Positions 17,429 through 25,016 of a DNA stretch of 64,000 nt are shown here, piece after piece (positions within the stretch are counted from its first letter, which is position 1; the number at the start of each line of letters is the position of its first letter). This DNA comes from UA16 sp002292325 (lineage in GTDB: Bacteria; Bacteroidota; Bacteroidia; Flavobacteriales_D; Sanyastnellaceae): assembly GCA_943788645.1 (NCBI GenBank), contig CALSRC010000013.1, forward strand, positions 1-64,000, read 5' to 3'. Under the pieces are notes generated by a model. The model was not told the DNA's origin, made no database searches, and was given only the letters and a program-made list of their open reading frames with translations. A program made the position numbers and the translations under genes.

Positions 17429-19891
17429 CTAGAAAGGCAAATCACTGTCTCGGAATTCCAACTTCAAATCCTTGAGCATGGAAGCCTTAATGTTCAGCCG
17501 AACATAAAAGCTTTTCCGAATGCCGATGGGCACCCAATTGAAGGAGAGTTCCCAACAGTGCAGGTCCAAATAGAAATCCAATTGAGTGGGTGTCAATTTC
17601 CGCTCCACCAAGTCATAGCCCCCATTCACATCCACACGCCAGCGTTCTGCCAAACTTATGGACCCACGGATGCGAGCCGATTGCGTCATGATCAGTGTAT
17701 CCTGTTGACTTGCAGCAATCCAATTCTTCCGTAAATCGAGGTTGTAATCCACGCGGCAATTCCAAGGGAATTGCGTGTCTTCTCCGCCCTTGAAATTACT
17801 GCCGAATGCCGCATTTGCCCTTGTCATTCGAAGCAATCCTTCACCGCGATCCTTCAAAAATTCATTGACGCGCATTCCCAATGAATCTCGTGCATATGCG
17901 CTGTTGGTCATACCGACGTTGATGCGCATGCGATTAAATAAATCGGTGTTCGCCCGTGTTGTGATGTCACTCAGCCCAAGTGAATCCGCAATCAAATTGT
18001 AATTAGCCGATGTAGCGATGTTATCAATCAGTCGAACCTTCCTGACTTCTCCCGTCTCTCGATCCTGCACTTTCGCCTCGAGGTTTTGTGAAATACCTAA
18101 ATTAACCGCTCCCGAGGCGCGAATATCCTGTGGCGCAAATCGGTTGAGGCTGTATGGATTGAATTCCCATGAATCATCGTTGAGGCTCACCTCCTGTGTG
18201 CGCTGCCGCTCAGGGGTATAACTCAATCCTAAAGAAGGACTTATGACATGCCGGAGTGCTTGAACTCGCTTGTCTTTGCCCCGTTCGAATATTCCATACA
18301 AGCGTGTCGAGGCATTGGCAGACAATCGCCAATCCCGAGTGGATTGAAAACCCGGCAGCGTATCGCGTACCTGAACCACGCCTGCATCGGTCTCCTCGAG
18401 CGAGCCATTCAGCGACTCGAAGGCCCAAAATTCATTGTAATTAAATGAAGGTGTTAAGCTCACAAACCCCAAACGCAGCTGGCTGGAAGCGGATGCCGTG
18501 TGTTTGATGCCGTTTCGAAATGAAACTTGGTCCCAATCACCGGAGCGGAAAATGCTATCTGGCGCCTGCATCGTTTGTTCAAACCGAGTTGAGCCCGTGA
18601 CGGCAATCTCATCGAGAAGCCGGGTGCCTGCCGATTGCAGTCCCAATAATTTGCTCAAACTCGACCGTTGCAAGTTGAATGTCAAAGCGGGAAGCGTCAG
18701 ATCGACATTGCCTGTCTGAGAGTTTTGAGAATGACGCGCGCTCATCGCCAGATTGAATGGCTTACCCGGAAACGACCTCGAATATTGCACACTCGATTGA
18801 AATGTATTGGTCAAAAAGTCTTGCTGCGTAGCGCCAAGGTTAGACTGAAAGTGGTCGCTAGAACCAAAATTCACGCTGGTGTTGAAGCGGCTGTTGGGCT
18901 TGGCACGGTTATCTTGATTGTGCGTCCACCGCACGAAAAACTGACTCTGCTTGCTGAGACTGGGCAACCCCGCGAAACCAAATCGCTGGCGCTGATAACT
19001 GAGATTCAGGTTGCCGCTCGCCCAATACCGGACTTTGTAATTGGTACTGCTACGAATCGCCCAGGACCCTCCCGTGTAGATGTCTCCGGTGAGCCGGGTG
19101 TCTGCATATTCACCAAGCGGCATGTAATACCCCAAATCTTTCAGGAAAAACCCAAGGCTACCTCCATTCCCGTAACCGGGCATCAGCAGACCATGGCTGC
19201 GTTTTTCAGGTGCCGTTGGAAACCAACCAAAAGGCAAAGCGAGGGGAGTTGGGATTTTTCTGAATTTGAGGTAGAAAGGACCTGAAATTACTTTTTCTCC
19301 CGGAATCATAATGGCTCGCTTCAGGTGAAAATGAAAGTGGGGGTTCTCTGCATCGCATGTGGTAAACTTGGCATTGGCCACATGAATCTTTTCGTTTGAT
19401 TGCCGCTTTGCCACTTCGGCATGAAACACCGCTTCGCCTTGCACGGTAACCGCTTGCCGACTCAATCCCCTGCGAGATTTCAGATCAAAGCACAGTTCGT
19501 CTTGATCAAAGGTTTGCCCACCTTGTGTAAGAACAGGCCGGCCGATCCAGGCCCCGGCGGAATCCCGACGCCCATAGGCACACGCCTGGTTGGTCGAAGC
19601 TGTGTAGATGATTCGATCCGCTTCCAGCCGGATGTCATCAAGGGCGACAAACGCCTGCCCAAACAGTTCTACTTGAGACGAATCCACATTCAAATGAGTG
19701 GAATCAGACGCCCCCCATTTCACTTCAAATGATGCTTGTGAAGGCGCGGCAACGGAGTCCTGCACTGCCTCTTCGACTGGAGTTTGCCCCATCGCAAAAA
19801 GCGGGGTGATTATCCACATACCGACACGGAAAATCCCCTGCAGACAGACGATGCAAAGACCCGACGACGTTTTAGATTTGAACTTACCCAT
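17429..19891 (-). CDS. lptD: LptD-like LPS-assembly outer membrane protein
   Basis: An 820-aa outer-membrane beta-barrel that by family inserts LPS into the outer leaflet. I chose ATG 19891 (MGKFKSKTSSGLC), which gives a normal signal peptide; the longer frame to 20101 is antisense to the amidase. The N-terminal part is an OstA-like jellyroll with repeated short beta motifs (DDIRLEADRIIYT, GRPVLTQGGQTFD). GPFYLKFRKIPTPLALPFGW is a typical LptD segment, and the remainder is aromatic-rich beta strands ending in DSDLPF. Its ATG shares CATG with the amidase ATG on the other strand. Confidence 0.85.
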   Translation of the reverse strand: MGKFKSKTSSGLCIVCLQGIFRVGMWIITPLFAMGQTPVEEAVQDSVAAPSQASFEVKWGASDSTHLNVDSSQVELFGQAFVALDDIRLEADRIIYTASTNQACAYGRRDSAGAWIGRPVLTQGGQTFDQDELCFDLKSRRGLSRQAVTVQGEAVFHAEVAKRQSNEKIHVANAKFTTCDAENPHFHFHLKRAIMIPGEKVISGPFYLKFRKIPTPLALPFGWFPTAPEKRSHGLLMPGYGNGGSLGFFLKDLGYYMPLGEYADTRLTGDIYTGGSWAIRSSTNYKVRYWASGNLNLSYQRQRFGFAGLPSLSKQSQFFVRWTHNQDNRAKPNSRFNTSVNFGSSDHFQSNLGATQQDFLTNTFQSSVQYSRSFPGKPFNLAMSARHSQNSQTGNVDLTLPALTFNLQRSSLSKLLGLQSAGTRLLDEIAVTGSTRFEQTMQAPDSIFRSGDWDQVSFRNGIKHTASASSQLRLGFVSLTPSFNYNEFWAFESLNGSLEETDAGVVQVRDTLPGFQSTRDWRLSANASTRLYGIFERGKDKRVQALRHVISPSLGLSYTPERQRTQEVSLNDDSWEFNPYSLNRFAPQDIRASGAVNLGISQNLEAKVQDRETGEVRKVRLIDNIATSANYNLIADSLGLSDITTRANTDLFNRMRINVGMTNSAYARDSLGMRVNEFLKDRGEGLLRMTRANAAFGSNFKGGEDTQFPWNCRVDYNLDLRKNWIAASQQDTLIMTQSARIRGSISLAERWRVDVNGGYDLVERKLTPTQLDFYLDLHCWELSFNWVPIGIRKSFYVRLNIKASMLKDLKLEFRDSDLPF
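19873..19880 (+). promoter_or_regulatory. -7 box for the amidase gene, inside lptD
   Basis: TAGATTTG, an exact TAnnTTTG match, ends 9 nt before the amidase ATG (19890). It lies within the first codons of lptD on the opposite strand. No -33 element is evident. Confidence 0.5.
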
Positions 19892-21038
19892 GAACCGGCA
19901 AACAAAACTAACGAAACAGGCGGTGCTATGCGCCATGACAGCAATGATAATGCTGTCCGTTTCCTTTGCGCCCCTTCCTCCAACGATGGTATTGGTGATC
20001 GATGCCGGGCACGGAGGCTCTGACCCAGGCAACCTCGGCACTGGACGGTATGGAGAAACTGAAAAAGAGGTCACCTTAGATGTGGCGTTGCTGCTGCGCA
20101 ATTACATCACAGAACGATTTCCCGATGTGAAAATTGTCATGACCCGAACGGGTGACTCTTATCCGTCTTTGCAGAAACGCGTGGCCATTGCAAATGACGT
20201 CCAAGCTGACCTCTTCATGAGCATTCATTGCGATGCTTTTACAAATCCTCAGGCTAGCGGTTCCAGTACATTCGTGATGGGTATGCATAAATCAGAAGAA
20301 AGCCTCCGAGTGGCGATGCAAGAAAACGCATCCATCTTTCGGGAGGATGATTACAAAATGCGATACGCCGGTTTCGACCCGGATGATCCAGACACGTACA
20401 TCGCACTCGCTTTGAAACAATCGGTTTTCGTCAATAAAAGTTTGGAACTGGGCAGCCTCATTCAAAGCCAATTCCAATCCCGAGTTGGCAGAAAAGACCG
20501 GGGAGTTCGACAAGCGGGCTATTACGTCATCAGTTTCACACAAATGCCTTCTGTACTGGTCGAACTGGGGTTTTTAACCAATCCATCTGAAGAGGATTTT
20601 TTGAATTCAAACAGTGGCAAGGAACTCATGGCCTCCGCTTTACTTCGCGCATTCAGAACCTACAAGGAAAAGTATCATCCCGGCCCCGAGGAGCGTCTGC
20701 CTCAGACCACGGAAAGCCCCTTACCGAATTCTCCCGCACCCACAGAGGCATCGGAGCCCCGCGATTCCACGCATGAATCTCCCACCTTTCGCGTACAAAT
20801 ATTGGCATCCCAAGATCCCTTATCCACAGCTGATTCACGGCTTGAAGGCCTCACGCCTGTCGTGGAGTATCTTCGTAACGGTCTTTACAAATATGCGGTG
20901 GGGTCATTCTCCAATTCTGTCCAAGCCAGCGTCTACAAATCCCAACTACAAAAGAAAGGGTATCCAGACGCCTTCGTTGTTAAATTCGAAGGGACAACTT
21001 GGGAAGAACAAGGAGTCAAACCCCTCCGTAAAAACTGA
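19890..21038 (+). CDS. N-acetylmuramoyl-L-alanine amidase with C-terminal SPOR domain
   Basis: A 382-aa periplasmic AmiC-type amidase that cleaves the amide bond between MurNAc and the peptide stem. The signal peptide is MNRQTKLTKQ, then a hydrophobic stretch to FAPLPP. The Amidase_3 domain has the zinc/catalytic set DAGHGGSDPG (His), EKEV (Glu), SIHCDA (His) and VELGFLTN (Glu). A Pro/Ser/Glu-rich linker leads to a C-terminal SPOR peptidoglycan-binding domain (FRVQILAS, then GLYKYAVGSFSNSVQA). It starts at the CATG shared with lptD and is followed 5 nt later by the MlaD gene; a division or septal-splitting role is inferred from SPOR. Confidence 0.92.
   Translation: MNRQTKLTKQAVLCAMTAMIMLSVSFAPLPPTMVLVIDAGHGGSDPGNLGTGRYGETEKEVTLDVALLLRNYITERFPDVKIVMTRTGDSYPSLQKRVAIANDVQADLFMSIHCDAFTNPQASGSSTFVMGMHKSEESLRVAMQENASIFREDDYKMRYAGFDPDDPDTYIALALKQSVFVNKSLELGSLIQSQFQSRVGRKDRGVRQAGYYVISFTQMPSVLVELGFLTNPSEEDFLNSNSGKELMASALLRAFRTYKEKYHPGPEERLPQTTESPLPNSPAPTEASEPRDSTHESPTFRVQILASQDPLSTADSRLEGLTPVVEYLRNGLYKYAVGSFSNSVQASVYKSQLQKKGYPDAFVVKFEGTTWEEQGVKPLRKN
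19903..19910 (-). promoter_or_regulatory. -7 box for lptD, inside the amidase gene
   Basis: The minus strand reads TAGTTTTG, an exact TAnnTTTG match, 11 nt upstream of the lptD ATG (19891). It lies inside the codons for the amidase signal peptide. With the box at 19873-19880 it predicts two promoters that point at each other's genes. Confidence 0.5.
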
Positions 21039-21043
21039 TTCAC

Positions 21044-22093
21044 GTGGCACAAGTCTCGAAAGAATTTCGCATTGGAGCATTGGTCTTAGCAGGACTCATC
21101 CTACTTGTCCTTGGTGTCAATTACCTCAAAGGCTTCAATCCTTTCGCGGCGTCCAATACCTACTATGCGCATTACGAGAAAATCGATGGTTTAGCTGTTT
21201 CAAACCCTGTGCTCGTCAATGGCTTCAAGGTCGGCCAGGTAACTCAGGTGAAATTCTCTGAATCGGGGGATGGATCGCTCCTGGTCAGCTTTGATATTGA
21301 AGAATCTGCTTTGCAGTTGAACCGAGATTCCAAGGCCAAAATCACCTCAAGTGACCTATTCGGGACCAAAGCCATCGACCTGATCTATGGAACGAGTGAC
21401 GAATTGGCTGCTCCGGGTGACACCTTGTTGAGTGATCTCGAGGTCGGCATCGCCGAAGCGGTAAGAATTGAATTGACGCCGCTCAAGAACAAGACAGACC
21501 AACTGATTGACGGGGTAGATGACATTCTTGAAAACCTCAAGTCCGTTTTTGAAGCCGATGCTACCTTGGGATTGCCCACGGCCTTTGAGAGCATTCAACG
21601 CACCGTCGAAAGCTTGGAGCAAACCTCGTTGAAACTCGACGCGATGGTAGCCGAAAACCGATCAACATTGAATAGCATATTCAAGAACGTGGACGGCATT
21701 ACGACCAACTTGAAGAACCACAATGACGACCTGTCCAATGTGATGGAAAATTTCTCGGAAATATCAGACTCTTTGGCTGCCGTGAATTTCGCCGAAACCA
21801 TTCACCGGGCAAACTCAGCATTGACACAGGTCGATGAAATTACCCGCAAAATCAACAACGGTGAAGGTTCACTGGGGCAATTGGTCAACAGCGATTCATT
21901 GCACAATGGGTTGGTCGCTACAAACCTCGAGCTGCAGTACCTAATCAATGACCTCTATTTGAATCCCTGGCGGTATGTCAGGGTATCGGTCTTTGGTAAA
22001 AAACAAGAAAAGTCGTTATCCAACAAAGAGCTCAAGAAATTGCGTGAAATCATTGACGAAGAACTCGACAAACGGTCTTCTGACGATTCCTGA
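21044..22093 (+). CDS. mlaD: MlaD/MCE family lipid-transport protein
   Basis: A 349-aa membrane-anchored MCE protein. It starts at GTG 21044 (VAQVSKEFRIGAL) with one N-terminal helix (about residues 10-26), then the MCE beta-barrel (GLAVSNPVLVNGFKVGQVTQ, DLFGTKAIDLI). A long helical coiled region follows, ending in a charged tail. MCE proteins form hexameric lipid channels in the periplasm. No MlaE permease or MlaF ATPase is adjacent, so it acts with genes elsewhere. It begins 5 nt after the amidase stop. Confidence 0.88.
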   Translation: MAQVSKEFRIGALVLAGLILLVLGVNYLKGFNPFAASNTYYAHYEKIDGLAVSNPVLVNGFKVGQVTQVKFSESGDGSLLVSFDIEESALQLNRDSKAKITSSDLFGTKAIDLIYGTSDELAAPGDTLLSDLEVGIAEAVRIELTPLKNKTDQLIDGVDDILENLKSVFEADATLGLPTAFESIQRTVESLEQTSLKLDAMVAENRSTLNSIFKNVDGITTNLKNHNDDLSNVMENFSEISDSLAAVNFAETIHRANSALTQVDEITRKINNGEGSLGQLVNSDSLHNGLVATNLELQYLINDLYLNPWRYVRVSVFGKKQEKSLSNKELKKLREIIDEELDKRSSDDS

Positions 22094-22104
22094 ACCTTGT
22101 TTAA

Positions 22105-23424
22105 ATGATCAGTCAACTCCTGTTCCTTCTTCTACTCAGTACGGGCATCTTCTTTTTTGCCCGGCGCATCGGAGTCATCCGGCGAAACATCCAATCAGGT
22201 CGTGATTGGGATGGGTCCGATCGCAAAGCAGAACGATGGGCCACAATGGCCCGCGTGGCGCTGGGGCAAGGCAAAATGACCGCACGTCCCGTAGCTGGGG
22301 TCATGCACATTTTGATCTACGTGGGGTTTGTCATCATCAACATTGAAATCCTCGAAATCCTGATCGATGGGCTGTTTGGAACGCATCGCATCTTTTCCTT
22401 TCTCGGACCTCTGTACGATTTCCTCATCGCATCTTTTGAATGGCTCGCCTTGGGTGTCATCGTCGCCTGTGTGGTCTTTTTTGTTCGCAGAAACGGCCTT
22501 GCCCTGGCACGTCTCACCTCAAAAGAATTAAAAGGCTGGCCTTCGCTCGACGCCAACATCATTTTGGTGGTGGAAGTACTTCTGATGTTCGCATTCTTGA
22601 GCATGAACGCAACGGATTCCATTGCACAGAGTCGTGGACTCGATCATTACGTGCCTGCGGGAACATTTCCAATCAGTTCCTTTTTGATTCCTCTGTATTC
22701 GGGATTATCTGATGCAGGGGTGATGGCCATGGAACAGGGCATGTGGTGGTTCCACATTGCGGGTGTGCTCGCATTCTTGGTCTATGTCCCTTATTCCAAG
22801 CACTTTCACATCATTTTAGCCTTCCCCAACACCTACTTCTCCAGCTTGAATCCCATAGGTCAGATGGATAATATGGCAGCGGTCAAAAAAGAAGTGGACC
22901 TCATGATGGATCCTCAGGCCGATCCTTACGCGTCAGCTCCAGCGACCGATGGGCCACCGGCACGGTTTGGCGTCAAAGATGCTCCGGACTTAACGTGGAA
23001 ACAGCTACTCGAATCATACACTTGCACAGAGTGCGGCCGATGCACCTCAGAATGCCCGGCTAACCAAACCGGAAAACTCCTCAGCCCTCGCAAGATTATG
23101 ATGTCGACGCGGGACCGAATCGAAGAAATTGGACAGTCGCGCGAAGCCAACGGCGGGGAATGGAAGCCCGATGGGAAATCATTGCTTGGCGATTGGATTA
23201 CTGAAGAGGAACTTTGGGCCTGCACCAGCTGCCAGGCTTGCGTCGAAGCATGCCCCATCAACATCTCCCCGATGGGCATAATTTTGGACATGCGCCGCAG
23301 CCTGATCATGGAAGACAGCAAATCGCCCGAATCGATTACCACCATGTTCAACAACATCGAAAACAATGGCGCACCGTGGGCGTTTCCCGCAGGAAGCCGA
23401 GGTGATTGGACCCAAGAAGTATAA
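22105..23424 (+). CDS. Membrane-bound (4Fe-4S) electron-transfer protein, HdrE/NarI-like plus ferredoxin domain
   Basis: A 439-aa protein. The N-terminal ~260 residues form about six membrane helices with conserved histidines (GVMHILIYVG, WWFHIAGVLAFL, SKHFHIILA), typical of haem-b-type quinol-interacting subunits. The C-terminal part carries two classical [4Fe-4S] motifs, CTECGRCTSECP and CTSCQACVEACP. It is followed 7 nt later by a CCG-domain protein, so the pair resembles the HdrDE/GlpC-type or lactate-oxidation electron relays. The exact donor and acceptor are unknown. Confidence 0.85.
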   Translation: MISQLLFLLLLSTGIFFFARRIGVIRRNIQSGRDWDGSDRKAERWATMARVALGQGKMTARPVAGVMHILIYVGFVIINIEILEILIDGLFGTHRIFSFLGPLYDFLIASFEWLALGVIVACVVFFVRRNGLALARLTSKELKGWPSLDANIILVVEVLLMFAFLSMNATDSIAQSRGLDHYVPAGTFPISSFLIPLYSGLSDAGVMAMEQGMWWFHIAGVLAFLVYVPYSKHFHIILAFPNTYFSSLNPIGQMDNMAAVKKEVDLMMDPQADPYASAPATDGPPARFGVKDAPDLTWKQLLESYTCTECGRCTSECPANQTGKLLSPRKIMMSTRDRIEEIGQSREANGGEWKPDGKSLLGDWITEEELWACTSCQACVEACPINISPMGIILDMRRSLIMEDSKSPESITTMFNNIENNGAPWAFPAGSRGDWTQEV

Positions 23425-23431
23425 CCACACC

Positions 23432-24241
23432 ATGAGCTCATTTCACATCCCTACCATGGCCGAAATGACGGCTGCAGGAAAAGCACCCGAGGTACTATTT
23501 TGGGTCGGTTGTGCCGGAAGCTTTGACGACCGCGCGAAGCGCATCACCAAAGCCATAGCCCGCATTCTAAATGCTGCTGAAACGTCCTTCGCTGTGCTTG
23601 GACAGGAGGAGTCATGCACGGGTGATCCCGCCAAGCGCGCAGGCAACGAGTTCTTGTACCAAATGCAAGCAGCGCAAAACATAGCCACCTTAAACGGCTA
23701 TGGAATCAAGCGAATCATTACCGGTTGCCCGCATTGCTTCAATATGCTCAAGAACGAATACCCCGAATTGGGCGGCCAATATGACGTCTTGCACCATACA
23801 CAGTTCATTCGGGAGCTGATTGAAACAGGCAAATTGCGCATGTCAGGTGACCAGCCGTTCAAGGGTCGCAGGATTACTTTTCATGACCCCTGTTACCTCG
23901 GACGAGCCAATGGAGAATACCTCGCGCCTCGAGAGGTCATCTCGAAACTCGACGCCGAACTCATGGAGATGCGACGTTGCAAACAAAATGCCATGTGCTG
24001 CGGCGCAGGCGGAGCGCAAATGTTCAAAGAGGCCGAGCCTGGTGAGCGTGAAGTCAACCACGCACGAACGGATGAGGCCTTGGAAACCCAACCCGAGGTC
24101 ATTGCGACCGGTTGCCCATTTTGCAATACCATGATGACCGATGGCGTGAAAAATGCCAACCAAGAGTCCAACGTAGAAGTCAAAGACATCGCAGAATTAA
24201 TTGCTGAAGCAGCCGATCTGCTCGAAACACCTGCATCATAA
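23432..24241 (+). CDS. (Fe-S)-binding protein with CCG (heterodisulfide reductase B-like) domains
   Basis: A 269-aa soluble partner of the preceding membrane Fe-S protein. It has two CCG-type segments: LFWVGCAGSFDDRAK with the later CPHCF, and HDPCYLGRANGEYL with CCGAGGAQM and CPFCNTMM. Such proteins coordinate noncubane [4Fe-4S] clusters in HdrB and related dehydrogenases. I chose ATG 23432 (MSSFHIPTMAEM), 7 nt after the upstream stop; a longer frame into the upstream gene is not needed. The two likely form one membrane-linked redox unit. Confidence 0.88.
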   Translation: MSSFHIPTMAEMTAAGKAPEVLFWVGCAGSFDDRAKRITKAIARILNAAETSFAVLGQEESCTGDPAKRAGNEFLYQMQAAQNIATLNGYGIKRIITGCPHCFNMLKNEYPELGGQYDVLHHTQFIRELIETGKLRMSGDQPFKGRRITFHDPCYLGRANGEYLAPREVISKLDAELMEMRRCKQNAMCCGAGGAQMFKEAEPGEREVNHARTDEALETQPEVIATGCPFCNTMMTDGVKNANQESNVEVKDIAELIAEAADLLETPAS

Positions 24242-24249
24242 TCATCCCA

Positions 24250-24996
24250 ATGCTATTAGAAGGAAAAGTCGCCATCATCACAGGCGCATCACGCGGAATT
24301 GGCAAAGCCATCGCACAAGAGTTTGTTCAGCAAGGAGCAACCGTAGCCTTTACGTATCATTCCTCCGAGGAGAAAGCACGTGCCTTGGAAGCCGAGCTAA
24401 CCCAAAACGGCGGCAAGGTGAGAGGTTTCAAATCCGATGCCGCTCAAATGGATCAGGCTGAAGTCTTGGTCAAGGATGTAGTCGATGCATTCGGAACGGT
24501 GGACATTGTCGTCAACAATGCAGGAATAACAGACGATACCTTGCTCATGCGAATGAATGAAGACCAGTGGGATCGAGTCATCAATGTCAACCTCAAATCA
24601 TGCTTCGCATTGACCAAGGCGGTTATGCGGACCATGCTCAAAGCGCGCGCTGGAAGCATCATCAATGTGAGCTCCGTTGTCGGCGTTCAAGGCAATGCGG
24701 GACAAGCCAATTACGCTGCCTCCAAAGCGGGCATTCTCGGGTTTACAAAATCTGTCGCGTTGGAGTTAGGCTCCCGCAACATCCGATGCAATGCCATCGC
24801 TCCCGGATTTATTGAAACGGAAATGACGGCCTCTTTGGATGAAAACACGGTACAAGGCTGGCGAGATGCGATACCATTAAAGCGCGGCGGTCAACCAGAA
24901 GATGTGGCGCAATTGTGCACTTTTCTTGCCAGCGATATGAGTTCCTACATCACCGGTCAGACCATCTGCATCGACGGCGGGATGATCACGGCATGA
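24250..24996 (+). CDS. fabG: 3-oxoacyl-ACP reductase
   Basis: A 248-aa short-chain dehydrogenase that reduces 3-oxoacyl-ACP with NADPH during fatty-acid elongation. It has the cofactor motif TGASRGIG, the NNAG motif, and the catalytic Ser-Tyr-Lys set (INVSSV, then NYAASKAG). The C-terminal segment (KRGGQPEDVAQL, CIDGGMIT) is typical of FabG. It follows the Fe-S protein gene by 8 nt and precedes the VWA-type protein by 20 nt. SDR specificity cannot be fully settled by sequence, but similarity to FabG is strong throughout. Confidence 0.93.
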   Translation: MLLEGKVAIITGASRGIGKAIAQEFVQQGATVAFTYHSSEEKARALEAELTQNGGKVRGFKSDAAQMDQAEVLVKDVVDAFGTVDIVVNNAGITDDTLLMRMNEDQWDRVINVNLKSCFALTKAVMRTMLKARAGSIINVSSVVGVQGNAGQANYAASKAGILGFTKSVALELGSRNIRCNAIAPGFIETEMTASLDENTVQGWRDAIPLKRGGQPEDVAQLCTFLASDMSSYITGQTICIDGGMITA

Positions 24997-25016
24997 GCCC
25001 ATCCATCATCTGAACT

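Noticed and set aside
19892..20101. Longer N-terminus for lptD starting at 20101
   Set aside because: It is antisense to the amidase gene, has no family similarity and would destroy the signal peptide that begins at 19891.
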